Shown in pieces: positions 51,188 to 59,284 of a stretch of DNA of 64,000 nt; position 1 is the stretch's first letter; the number at the start of each line of letters is the position of its first letter. The position numbers were made by a program, and so were the translations under genes. Source of the stretch: Armatimonadota bacterium (lineage in GTDB: Bacteria; Armatimonadota; Zipacnadia; JAUWAU01); NCBI GenBank assembly GCA_030601885.1, contig JAUWAU010000011.1, forward strand, positions 62,001 through 126,000, given 5' to 3'. The notes under the pieces are model-generated. The model saw only the letters and a program-made list of their open reading frames with translations. It was not told the DNA's origin and made no database searches.

Positions 51188-53833
51188 GTGGCGATCGTGT
51201 GGCTGCCTCGTCTCGCCATCGCCCGCCTTCGTCGGCTCTACTCATGCCTGCCTGTTGCCATGGCTGCGATGGTATGTCTCAACCCCCAGCAGAGCGGCGC
51301 AGATGCGCCACCACGTCAATTGTACCACCTTAGCGAGTTGCCTGTCCTTCGCCAGACCGTCTGCCATCAGCGCTCCAGCTACGATCGCTCCGGCGGCGGC
51401 GACGATGGCTACAGCGGCACGTACTCAGCCATCCGCAGCGAGGGCGCCGGCAGCGTTATCTTCGAGGAAGAGGGCCCCGGGTGCATCTACCGAATCTGGT
51501 CATCGAGCCCGGATGGCCGGATCAAGGTATACTTCGACGGTGAGACGAGACCCACGATAGACATGCCCTGGCGCGACATGTTCGCGGGCGAGAAGGCGCC
51601 GTTCACTGCCCCCTTTGTCGCCAATCTGCTGGGCGGATACGTGAGCTACGTGCCAATGCGGTTCGCCGAGTCCTGCAAGATCGTGATCCACGGTGCGCCG
51701 GTGCGATTCTACCAGATCACCTACCACACGGGGGCGCTGGATGATCTCGGCCTGACGGTTCCTCCGGAATCGGAGTCCTGGGAGGAGCCGGAATGGTACG
51801 AGCCCGACGACTATTACCCGATGGACGACGAGGGTGCGCCGTTCTCTCCGGAAGCGGAGCCCTGGGAGCAGGAGCCGGCTCGGATCGTGTTGCCGACTGA
51901 TAGCCCACGGACGTTTTCGCCGGATATGACCCATTGGGAGGAGACAGAATGGGAGCGGGCGGCGGAGGTGTGGCGGGGCGGAGGCCTGGCGATGTCTGTC
52001 CCCGCCGCCGAGGCCATCACGCGGGAGAGCAGCGTTGCTCCCGGCGAAACGGTGTGCCTCGTCGATATTGCCGACGGGGGCATGATCCACGCGCTGGACC
52101 TGGAGTTGAAGAGCGACAGTGAGCACATCGGCCGAGAGGCCGTGTTGCGGATGTATTGGGATGGCCAAGCGTCGCCCAGCGTGGTGGCGCCGGTGGGCGA
52201 CTTCTTTCTCTCCGGCTTTGGCCAACGCATGGCCCCGGCGCTGCCCCTCGGGCGGATGGGAGACACGTACTACTGCCGTCTGCCGATGCCCTTTGAGGCG
52301 GGAGCCAGGATCGAACTCACGAACGAGTCGCAAACGCCCATCGACCGGCTCTGGTGGCGCGTACAGTGGGAGGTGGAATTGCCGCCGGTCCGACCGATGG
52401 GCCGGCTCCACGCCTGCTGGCGGCGCGAGGCGCCCACGCGCGATGGCGAGGACTTCACAATCCTGGCCGTGCGCGGCGCCGGGCATTTCGTGGGCTGCAG
52501 CCTGACCATGCAGGGGCTCGAAGGCGGAGGGCTGGGCTTCCTGGAGGGAGACGAGAAGGTCTATGTGGATGGTGCGTCTGAGGCGGTGGACTTGCACGGC
52601 ACAGGCACAGATCACTACTTCAATGGCGGCGGCTACTTCGGCAGTGCGGCGTCAACGGCTCTATACGGCTGCACGCTGCTGGACGAGGCGGGGAGTCGCT
52701 GCGCCGCGTACCGCCTCCACGTCACCGATACGGTGCCGTTCACCTCGGGCATCCGGGTCACCATCGAGCACGGTGATCAGTCGCAGTATCGCGCCGACTA
52801 CGCCTCTGTGGCATACTGGTACCAGGATGAGGCGTGCGCTGCGGCTTCCCCGCTGCCGTCTGTTGCGGCGCGGCTCCCGGGCGCCAGTGGGGTCCGGAGA
52901 CCGCCAGATGCCATGCCGGCCGAGGCGCTGCTGCCGCCCGTGGCGCAGTCAGGGATCCGTTGGCAGGTTCGCGACCACGCCGAACTTGGCGCGCCCGTGC
53001 AGGGGCGCTGCCTGTTGGTCGAGTGCGGCGGCATCGGTTCGTTCATCACCCAGCAGTTCCGCGTGCCCCTTCGCGGCCGATATCGCTTCGCCGCCGTCCT
53101 CGGACGTGGCCCGAGCTTCGGCGTGGCGTCGGTCGCCATCGATGGGACCCTGATCGGGCCGCCCTTCGACGCCTATGCGCCGCATCCGGCGCCACCCACG
53201 ACAGTGCAGTTCGGCGTGGTTCCGCTCTCGGCCGGCCCACATCAGGTGACGCTTCGCGCCGCGGGCCGCAACGAGCGGGCGCAGGGACTCAGCATCGGCA
53301 TCGATTCCTTTGTCTTGCGAGAGGCCCACGATTTCGTGGATGAGTATCTCGTCCTGGGCCCGTTCCCCCTCCACGAGCCCAGGGACATGGACCGAGACTT
53401 CGGACCGGAGGCGGCGTTGGACATGCCGCGGTGTCTGCCGGGCGCCGGGGGGGACGAGGGCTGGGAGCCGATGGCGACGGACGAGAGGGGCTATCTGGAC
53501 CTGGCGGCCAACTTGCGGCCCCGCACGAACGTCGTCGCCTATGCGCTGTGCCATGTGCACTCACCAGTGGAGCGGGATGCTCTGCTGCTGCTGGGCAGCG
53601 ACGATCGCGTCAAGCTCTGGCTCAACGGCCTGCTCGTACACAAGTCCATGGCCTTGAGGAGCGCATCACCCGATAAGGATAAGATCCGCGTACACGTCAG
53701 GCAGGGCTGGAACGCGGTGCTCGTGAAGGTGGGACAGACAACAGGCGGGTGGGGGCTGTACGTGCGTATGGACGATCCGGAGGGCGTCTACCAATACTCC
53801 GCGCGCTCAGTGGACGAATCTGGATGGCGGTGA
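51188..53833 (+). CDS. Large secreted DUF2961 (GH172-type) protein
   Basis: 881 residues. The start is uncertain: GTG 51188 gives a signal peptide (RLRRLYSCLPVAMAAMVCL), ATG 51137 is the alternative. The N-terminal half matches DUF2961: RSSYDRSGGGDDGYSGTYSA, EEEGPGCIYRIWSSSPDGRI, KVYFDGETRPTIDMPWRDMF, and later DHYFNGGGYFGSA with IRVTIEHGDQSQYRADYASV. Some DUF2961 proteins are fructofuranosidase-type GH172 enzymes, so a glycan-degrading role is likely. The C-terminal ~300 residues are beta-sandwich domains, the last with SDDRVKLWLNGLLVHKSMAL. A long acidic insert (~residues 195-260) is unusual. Confidence 0.82.
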   Translation: MAIVWLPRLAIARLRRLYSCLPVAMAAMVCLNPQQSGADAPPRQLYHLSELPVLRQTVCHQRSSYDRSGGGDDGYSGTYSAIRSEGAGSVIFEEEGPGCIYRIWSSSPDGRIKVYFDGETRPTIDMPWRDMFAGEKAPFTAPFVANLLGGYVSYVPMRFAESCKIVIHGAPVRFYQITYHTGALDDLGLTVPPESESWEEPEWYEPDDYYPMDDEGAPFSPEAEPWEQEPARIVLPTDSPRTFSPDMTHWEETEWERAAEVWRGGGLAMSVPAAEAITRESSVAPGETVCLVDIADGGMIHALDLELKSDSEHIGREAVLRMYWDGQASPSVVAPVGDFFLSGFGQRMAPALPLGRMGDTYYCRLPMPFEAGARIELTNESQTPIDRLWWRVQWEVELPPVRPMGRLHACWRREAPTRDGEDFTILAVRGAGHFVGCSLTMQGLEGGGLGFLEGDEKVYVDGASEAVDLHGTGTDHYFNGGGYFGSAASTALYGCTLLDEAGSRCAAYRLHVTDTVPFTSGIRVTIEHGDQSQYRADYASVAYWYQDEACAAASPLPSVAARLPGASGVRRPPDAMPAEALLPPVAQSGIRWQVRDHAELGAPVQGRCLLVECGGIGSFITQQFRVPLRGRYRFAAVLGRGPSFGVASVAIDGTLIGPPFDAYAPHPAPPTTVQFGVVPLSAGPHQVTLRAAGRNERAQGLSIGIDSFVLREAHDFVDEYLVLGPFPLHEPRDMDRDFGPEAALDMPRCLPGAGGDEGWEPMATDERGYLDLAANLRPRTNVVAYALCHVHSPVERDALLLLGSDDRVKLWLNGLLVHKSMALRSASPDKDKIRVHVRQGWNAVLVKVGQTTGGWGLYVRMDDPEGVYQYSARSVDESGWR

Positions 53834-53888
53834 GCATTAGAGCCCGCGGCAAGCCCCGCCCCGCGCCTCAGTTCGCCCGCCCCGCGTA

Positions 53889-53910
53889 GGTCGGGCTTTC
53901 CAGCCCGACC
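53889..53910. repeat. 9-bp palindrome downstream of the DUF2961 gene
   Basis: GGTCGGGCT-TTCC-AGCCCGACC. It may act as a terminator or REP-like hairpin 56 bases after the stop. The remaining bases to 54142 hold no gene. Confidence 0.45.
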
Positions 53911-54077
53911 GGCCTAAAGCGAACTCACGCAAGCCATCACTCGATGGCACAAAGCTCGTTCACCAACTACCGCCACCCGCCCTGCCAGCACGGCACCATG
54001 ACCGCTGCCGATGGGGAAGTGTTGCGTTTCTCACAGTCTTCATCGGAACTGCTGACCGGCTGGCAAGGTCGAACAAG

Positions 54078-54110
54078 GGACCGCGCGCGGAAGTCCTTGC
54101 GGCGCGGTCC
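54078..54110 (+). promoter_or_regulatory. Leader hairpin of the secreted protein gene
   Basis: GGACCGCGC pairs with GCGCGGTCC across a 15-base loop, 32 bases before the ATG at 54143. It does not cover the GGGAGGGAG ribosome binding site. Confidence 0.35.
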
Positions 54111-54142
54111 AATTCATTCTCTCAGGGAGGGAGACGCAAGCC

Positions 54143-54910
54143 ATGAAGCATCCTCGTAAGCATCAGGCCGCTGCTGTACTCGCGTGCGTCGCGCTTGCAC
54201 TCGTCTGGTGTGCGGCGGTCAGCACGACGCGAGCGGAGGTACCCGTGGGGCCGCCGACCTTCAGCGACCCGCTGGCGATCACCAATCCGCATCATCCGTT
54301 CCCGGTGCTGCCCGACGTCGGGTTCAAGGAATTCGAGGTGCAGCAGGGGCACACGGACCTCAATGTGTTGGATCTGTATCCGGTGGACACGCGAGCATTC
54401 GCTTGGGATGGCGGCATCGTGAACTGCCGCACGCTGATCGAGTGCGAGGAGGAGGACGGCGAGCTACTGGAGATCTCGTGGAACTTCTTCGCCCAGGCGG
54501 ACGATGGGACGGTGTACTACTTCGGCGAGGTGGTGGACATCTTCGAGGACGGCACCATCAGCCACGAGGGGAGCTGGCTCGTCGGCGGCCCGACGCTGCC
54601 GACGGATCCGCCGGGGACGGCCGTCGCCGCGGACCCGGCCGTGTTCATGCCGGCCAACCCGGAGGTGGGCGACACGTGGAAGCCGGAGGACCTGTTCCCC
54701 TTTGTGGATGAGACGGTGGAGGCCGTGAAGGTCGGGACGAATGTCACGGTACCGGCGGGCAAGTTCCCGGACACGATGAAGGTCCAGGAAAGCTCACTAT
54801 TGTCAGACGATACCGAGAACAAGTGGTACGCTCCGGGGGTCGGGGTGGTGCGGGTGCAGGAAATGGGAGAGAGACTGGTGCTGGTCGAATGGGATTTGGC
54901 GGTGCCGTAA
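54143..54910 (+). CDS. Secreted protein of unknown function
   Basis: 255 residues. Clear signal peptide (AAAVLACVALALVWCAAVST, cleavage near TTRA). The mature protein is acidic and beta-rich, with DLYPVDTRAFAWDGG, FYF-type YYFGEVVDIFEDG and VTVPAGKFPDTMKVQESS plus KWYAPGVGVVRVQEMGERLV. The last part is a pattern seen in secreted/lipoprotein hypotheticals. Two Cys (NCRTLIEC) could form a disulfide. The ATG has a strong GGGAGGGAG. It likely acts in the periplasm or outside. Confidence 0.8.
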   Translation: MKHPRKHQAAAVLACVALALVWCAAVSTTRAEVPVGPPTFSDPLAITNPHHPFPVLPDVGFKEFEVQQGHTDLNVLDLYPVDTRAFAWDGGIVNCRTLIECEEEDGELLEISWNFFAQADDGTVYYFGEVVDIFEDGTISHEGSWLVGGPTLPTDPPGTAVAADPAVFMPANPEVGDTWKPEDLFPFVDETVEAVKVGTNVTVPAGKFPDTMKVQESSLLSDDTENKWYAPGVGVVRVQEMGERLVLVEWDLAVP

Positions 54911-55033
54911 GAGCAGAGCGACACGCGGCCAGATTGGGGCACTACTGGGAAGGCGGCGGCCTGTTGCACGGTACGAGGCCGCTCGCCGTCGGGTGGAGAA
55001 GGTGCAGCGCTCCGACCTGAAGGGCGCCGACTA

Positions 55034-55298
55034 CTAGAAGCGGACGACGTGGTGCTCCACCTGGGCCGGGGTGACATCCACAAGGACGAAGTGGTGCGCG
55101 CTGCCTTGGGGCCGTAGCGGTTGTCGAGGGGCGCTCCGGCCCCGCCAGTGAGCGTGTAGGTGACGCCGCCGACCTCTGCGGTGTCGTAGGCATGGATGTT
55201 CCCGGCGAAGACGTGATCCACGCCGTGCTTCGTCATGAGCTGTGTGAGCGCCTCCGAGTCGGAGCGGCCGGCCGCGTGTATCGCCGGTGGGCTATATT
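55034..55298 (-). pseudogene. Metallophosphoesterase C-terminal remnant, frameshifted and truncated
   Basis: Read on the - strand: PPAIHAAGRSDSEALTQL, then HGVDHVFAGNIHAYDTAEVG and GVTYTLTGGAGAPLDNRY. This is the C-terminal part of a calcineurin-like phosphoesterase (the AGxIHxY and TGGAGAPL motifs). At about 55105-55120 the frame shifts by one base, after which HHFVLVDVTPAQVEHHVVRF and a TAG stop (55034-55036) complete the family ending. The 5' part is missing: just beyond 55298 lies repeat copy A. The catalytic metal-binding N-terminus is lost. Confidence 0.75.
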
Positions 55299-55308
55299 CG
55301 GAAATCCG

Positions 55309-55423
55309 AAATCCGGGGACACAATATGCATTTCTTGACGGTGGGCTCTCGCGGTCGCAGACAGGCGCGGAAATGACTACTATGTCGGCGGAATCGATAA
55401 TTTAGTATGGTGTCCCCGGAATT
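55309..55423. repeat. ~115-bp palindromic interspersed repeat, copy A
   Basis: Begins AAATCCGGGGACACAATA and ends TAGTATGGTGTCCCCGGAAT. The first arm is nearly the reverse complement of the central arm, and the 3' arm repeats it. It directly follows the broken end of the phosphoesterase remnant. It is the most diverged of the three copies (GTCGGCGG instead of GTCCCCGG in the central arm). Confidence 0.85.
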
Positions 55424-55434
55424 CACGGGCTTCT

Positions 55435-56613
55435 TCAACAGGCCCGCTGTTCTTGGTCTCTGATTAGGCACTCGAGGACCGCCTTGCACCTCGCATGCCT
55501 GGCGCGCGGGAGGTAGTCCATACATGCCGCGATCCGATCAACGCAGGTCTCGTGCGGGCCCGCACTCACGGGGGCCGGCTCCTTGTCGTCGAGCATCTGC
55601 AGCACGGCTTCGTAGTGTTCCCGAGCCTCACCTGCACAACTAGCCATCTCGGACAATCGACCTTGCTCCACTCTCGCCCTTTGACCGATCGTCAGCGGCT
55701 GCAGCCATTGCCCGGCGACGAGATGTCGGGTCGGCCCGTCTGCGTCCTGAGGGATGCGCTGCAGCATGGCCTGCGACGCCTCGACATCTCCGGAGACACC
55801 GAGGAGCCGAGCGGCCAGATACGTGATCTCCGCTCCGTCTGTCCTTCCGGAAGCGAACTCCAGGAGCTCATGCGCCCAGGTTGTATTCACACCCTCGGGG
55901 TAGAAGTATGGGCCGTCGCTGTCCAGCTCCGCCATCAGACAGGCCAGTGCATCGCGCACGAACCAGCTAGCCTCAATCTCCTCCTCCGACAGTCCACCCA
56001 GGTCTGTCAGTTGCAGGACGCTGACGTCGTCGTACTCCGCGAGCATCCCGTCGAGGGGGGGCTTGTGCCTGGCCCCAATGACGACGGCTAGGCGACTGCC
56101 AGGATACCGCCGCAGCAACACCAGGCATTGCTCGCATATCCGTGTGTCCCGGTGCTCCAGAAGCGCAGCTACATCCTCCGTTTCCGTTGGACTCGCCGGC
56201 AACGGCGCCCCCGGCGTGTTCCACGCGTCGAAGGTAGTGGGCGCTGCCTTCCGCCGCACACAGTCGGTCCGCCCGGCCTTGCGCAGCGCCTCCTTTGTGA
56301 CCGACGCCTCCGTACCTTCGCCAAGGGCGCGGCGACGTCGCTCAGCATCTCGCAGAATCTCATCGTAGTCCTGCCAATCGACCCCATACACCGGCAGGTT
56401 CTTCTCGACCGCCCAAGGGATGGCCACGCCCTGACACTCGTAGGTGACCGAAAAGAACAGGTCAGATGCGAACCAGACCGGATTGCTCTCGACGCCAACC
56501 ATTGTCGGGGCCGATCTGGCCAGAGCGGCCCGTATGTGCGCCGGTGAGAATTCACGAAGACGCAGCAGGCCACTGTGCGCGGCGCCTATTACGATCACTT
56601 CGCTCCTGGTCAT
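55435..56613 (-). CDS. TraB/ChaN/erythromycin-esterase-like protein
   Basis: 392 residues. The N-terminus (VIVIGAAHSGLLRLREFSPA, then PTMVGVESNPVWFAS and EKNLPVYGVDWQDYDEIL) resembles the TraB/EreA/ChaN-type superfamily, where an H and an E/D pair form a possible active site (GAAH, GVES). The middle has LAVVIGARHKPPLDGMLAEY with another His. The C-terminal ~170 residues are helical. Function cannot be assigned, as the superfamily includes metalloproteases and signalling proteins. It is flanked by repeat copies A and B. Confidence 0.65.
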   Translation of the reverse strand: MTRSEVIVIGAAHSGLLRLREFSPAHIRAALARSAPTMVGVESNPVWFASDLFFSVTYECQGVAIPWAVEKNLPVYGVDWQDYDEILRDAERRRRALGEGTEASVTKEALRKAGRTDCVRRKAAPTTFDAWNTPGAPLPASPTETEDVAALLEHRDTRICEQCLVLLRRYPGSRLAVVIGARHKPPLDGMLAEYDDVSVLQLTDLGGLSEEEIEASWFVRDALACLMAELDSDGPYFYPEGVNTTWAHELLEFASGRTDGAEITYLAARLLGVSGDVEASQAMLQRIPQDADGPTRHLVAGQWLQPLTIGQRARVEQGRLSEMASCAGEAREHYEAVLQMLDDKEPAPVSAGPHETCVDRIAACMDYLPRARHARCKAVLECLIRDQEQRAC

Positions 56614-56654
56614 GCCCGGTCACGATCCCTGCCGCACCCGTCGTCTCAGCCTGG

Positions 56655-56769
56655 GAAATCCGGGGACACAATACGCATTTCTTGCCAATACGCTCTCGCC
56701 GCTGCCGCCAAGCGCGGAAATGAGTACTATGTCCCCGGAATCGATAATTTAGTATGGTGTCCCCGGAAT
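56655..56769. repeat. ~115-bp palindromic interspersed repeat, copy B
   Basis: Same arms as copy A (CCGGGGACACAATACGCATT first, GAGTACTATGTCCCCGG central, TAGTATGGTGTCCCCGG last). It lies between two - strand genes, just after the end of the zinc-ribbon gene. Copies B and C are also preceded by the same CCTGGG. Confidence 0.88.
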
Positions 56770-56830
56770 TTCATGATGGAACAAGACGAGCAACCTGAGT
56801 CAAGCAGATAGCCCTGTTACGGAATACGAA

Positions 56831-57622
56831 TTAGCGGTGGCCCGTCCCGCCGCACGTCACACATGTCCTTGGCACATTGACCTCGCTCCAACGCGAGAAC
56901 TCGATGTAGCCGGCCCCGTCGCAGTTGCCGCAGACTACCCTCCCCCGACCTAAGCACCAAGCACATCCTGGCGTCCCGCTGCCCGGTGCGGGCCCGCCTG
57001 GTATGCGGCCAGAACCACGGCAGTACTTGCACACGCCTGGCTCAAAACCATCCGTGCAATACTCGCACGCGTAACGCTCCGGGGGAAGTTGGACGCGCTC
57101 TGTTCGCGATACGGTGCCGCTTCCTGAGCATGTGGAGCACACGTCCGAGGGACGTTCCTGGTAGCTCGCTGGTGCGGCAGACCTTGCCGGTGGTGAGGGG
57201 GACGTCGCGTGGAAAGCCGCCCAACAGATCGTCAATAGGATGATGCCGCCAACGACGAGAGCGACGACTGGCAGCGGGCGAGTTGTCTTGCGAGGGGAAG
57301 CCCTCGCGGTGGGAATCCGGAATGGGCTCCGTGACACAGCGGGAGGAGGTGCTTGCGGCGTCTTGGGGGGCAGAGCCACGGGTGTCGCCTGCACGGAGGG
57401 CTGGGAACGCACGGGCGGCTGCGGAGCCGCGGGTTGGGAGGGCTGCGGTGTGCTCCGTTGGCTCGAAGCCGAGGGAGTGCCCGGGGGAGGTCGGTCCCCC
57501 GACGGGCCTATGAGCGGCGTCATGCAGTTCCAGCAGGCCGCTGCGCCGACGACGTTCCTGGTTCCGCAGTTCGGGCAAGGCGTAGGGTCGTACTCCCAGT
57601 CGCTGCCATTCTCCGAAGCCAT
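56831..57622 (-). CDS. Zinc-ribbon membrane protein with DnaJ-type Cys-rich repeats
   Basis: 263 residues from ATG 57622. An N-terminal zinc ribbon (PCPNCGTRNVVGAAACWNC) precedes a long Pro/Gln-rich region and one transmembrane segment (LPVVALVVGGIILLTICWAA). The C-terminal part contains four CxxCxGxG-like repeats (CSTCSGSGT, CKYCRGSGR, CAWCLGRGR, CGNCDGAGY and CVTCGGTGH), as in the DnaJ zinc-binding domain. No J-domain. Such modules bind unfolded proteins or zinc. An ATG five codons earlier is possible. Confidence 0.78.
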   Translation of the reverse strand: MASENGSDWEYDPTPCPNCGTRNVVGAAACWNCMTPLIGPSGDRPPPGTPSASSQRSTPQPSQPAAPQPPVRSQPSVQATPVALPPKTPQAPPPAVSRSPFRIPTARASPRKTTRPLPVVALVVGGIILLTICWAAFHATSPSPPARSAAPASYQERPSDVCSTCSGSGTVSRTERVQLPPERYACEYCTDGFEPGVCKYCRGSGRIPGGPAPGSGTPGCAWCLGRGRVVCGNCDGAGYIEFSRWSEVNVPRTCVTCGGTGHR

Positions 57623-57769
57623 CCTCGACACCCCCAAGCCTTGCGTACTCTATCGCCGCGTTCGAGCGTCGTCTGGAGATGTCCTGCTGGACATCACCCA
57701 CCGGCCATGCAGCTGTCGCCTAGACGTCCCGCGTGTGCTGGAACGCCCACCGCAGCCGACGAAGTCGCC

Positions 57770-58489
57770 TCAGCGTGGCGCTGCCGCGCACAGCAGCTGA
57801 CCCCAGTTGATGATCGCCAGAAGAGCAAAAAGCCCCGCCCCCACCACTAGCCCCAGGAGGGTCCTTTGCCCCACGTCAAGGAGGTTCCCCTGCTCGCCCA
57901 GTTTGTCGCACACGTACTTCCGGGAGGTGCGCCAGCAGCAGCTGACTCTGTCCGCGTAGAACGACTCGACCTGGAAGGTCTTATCCTTCCGCCACGGAAC
58001 GCGGTCCTGCCCCGCACCGCCCGGCCGCCTCACTGAGCCATGCAGCCCCATGATGTATTCGCACTTGGCGGCCAGCACCAAGTTCTCCAGCCAGCGCTTG
58101 TACTGCTTGTGCAAGAGCTTCGACACATTCCACTGCAGCCACAACGCCAACGGGAAGACCGAGGCCAGCCAGGTGCTCGCCGGGTCGGAGTGGTGCTTCA
58201 CAAAGGCTACAACGGCCCACGCCAGGCCAGCGCCGATGGCGCCTCCGCAGTACGTGACGTACTTGTAGTACTGATCCAGGTTCCACCGTGCGATCTCATG
58301 GTAAACGCGGCACATCTCCCGGGCGCTCTCGGGATGCACGTGTCGCCCGGATTCTGATATCCACCCGGCGCAGTCCTCTGCGGGACCATCGCCCACCGCC
58401 TCGCCTCGCGGACGGGCCGCCCGGGGGCGCCCGGCGAGGGCCGAGCCGATGAGTGCTCCGACGAAGCTGCCGAGCAGTGTTCTAAGCAT
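57770..58489 (-). CDS. Membrane protein of unknown function
   Basis: 239 residues from ATG 58489 (MLRTLLGSFVGALIGSALAG). The glycine-rich N-terminal helix, a segment at ~residues 75-95 (YCGGAIGAGLAWAVVAFV), another at ~105-120 (WLASVFPLALWLQW) and the C-terminal LGLVVGAGLFALLAIINWGQ are hydrophobic. A Cys/Trp-rich stretch (SCCWRTSRKYVC) may bind metal. The open frame extends upstream into repeat copy C, but that part is repeat-derived and not needed. Not recognised. Confidence 0.65.
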   Translation of the reverse strand: MLRTLLGSFVGALIGSALAGRPRAARPRGEAVGDGPAEDCAGWISESGRHVHPESAREMCRVYHEIARWNLDQYYKYVTYCGGAIGAGLAWAVVAFVKHHSDPASTWLASVFPLALWLQWNVSKLLHKQYKRWLENLVLAAKCEYIMGLHGSVRRPGGAGQDRVPWRKDKTFQVESFYADRVSCCWRTSRKYVCDKLGEQGNLLDVGQRTLLGLVVGAGLFALLAIINWGQLLCAAAPR

Positions 58490-58536
58490 GGCTGACTGCC
58501 TCCAGATGGCGATTCGCGGGACACAACATCCCTGGG

Positions 58537-58652
58537 AAATCCGGGGACATAATACGCATTTTCTTGACAATGCGCTCTTGCGGTTGCAGACAGGCGCGGA
58601 AATGAGTACTATGTCCCCGGAATCGATAATTTAGTATGGTGTCCCCGGAATT
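58537..58652. repeat. ~115-bp palindromic interspersed repeat, copy C
   Basis: Arms CCGGGGACATAATACGCATT, GAGTACTATGTCCCCGG and TAGTATGGTGTCCCCGG. Its last ~70 bases are almost identical to copy B. A partial extra arm (GCGGGACACAACAT) lies just upstream at ~58517. It sits between the membrane-protein gene and the zinc-ribbon gene. Confidence 0.88.
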
Positions 58653-58770
58653 GCCGGAATTCCATCGGGTACAAGCCGGTGCAAAGCATGGTGACAGAGA
58701 CGATTAGAACTGAGGAGTCATATCCGCGCTCGCCGCAACAGAATCGTGTGGGGATGCCGCAGTAGTCTGT

Positions 58771-59244
58771 CTACCTTAGCCAACACGATAGAGCAAGCAC
58801 GATGACGGCACCGACGATCATCCAGGCGAGCCAAGGAAAGAATGGAGGGCCCCATTCGCGACCGCATGTGTGGCAGTGGTATCGGACTCCGCCCTGATCA
58901 CAAAACGCGAACGGTAGCAGCAGGAGTCCGAGTCCGCAGGTGAAGAGCGCAAGCACAACTATCGCGAGGAACCAGAGAGCCGTCTGACTTTGCCTGTAAT
59001 ACGATGTCACACTCGTTGAGCCACATGATGGACAGACAAGGATGCTCTCTGGACTGCGGGGAGTGGGTTGCTGGGGCGGGGGTGCTTGGGTTGACTGGGC
59101 TGGCGGAACTGGTACCTCCGGTGGCGTTGGCGGGACGGACCGAGCCTCTGGGACCTTAGGGAGCGGTTCCTCTTTGGCAGCATCTCGTTTGAAGGGGTTA
59201 CGCCGACGGACGTGATGACCGTCGAAATGCCAGTGCTGAGGCAT
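58771..59244 (-). CDS. Zinc-ribbon membrane protein of unknown function
   Basis: 157 residues from ATG 59244 (MPQHWHFDGHHVRRRNPFKR). A Pro/Gln-rich linker leads to CPSCGSTS, two hydrophobic segments (ALWFLAIVVLALFTCGLGLL and the C-terminal WLAWMIVGAVIVLALSCWL) and between them YHCHTCGREWGPP. The paired CxxC motifs on either side of a membrane hairpin resemble LITAF-like zinc proteins. An upstream in-frame ATG (59364) would add 40 residues overlapping the next gene. Context links it to the other zinc-ribbon protein. Confidence 0.7.
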   Translation of the reverse strand: MPQHWHFDGHHVRRRNPFKRDAAKEEPLPKVPEARSVPPTPPEVPVPPAQSTQAPPPQQPTPRSPESILVCPSCGSTSVTSYYRQSQTALWFLAIVVLALFTCGLGLLLLPFAFCDQGGVRYHCHTCGREWGPPFFPWLAWMIVGAVIVLALSCWLR

Positions 59245-59284
59245 GATGGATTCGTCTCCAAGATTCAAGGCGCAGAGCAGAACC

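Noticed and set aside
54517..55236. 239-residue - strand frame across the phosphoesterase remnant and the secreted protein gene
   Set aside because: Only its first ~45 residues match a family. The rest is out of frame with that family and antisense to the 54143 gene, so the region is better described as a frameshifted pseudogene.
55309..58652. Integron cassette array with attC sites
   Set aside because: The repeats separate co-oriented genes as attC sites do, but they lack RYYYAAC/GTTRRRY core sites and no integrase is present.
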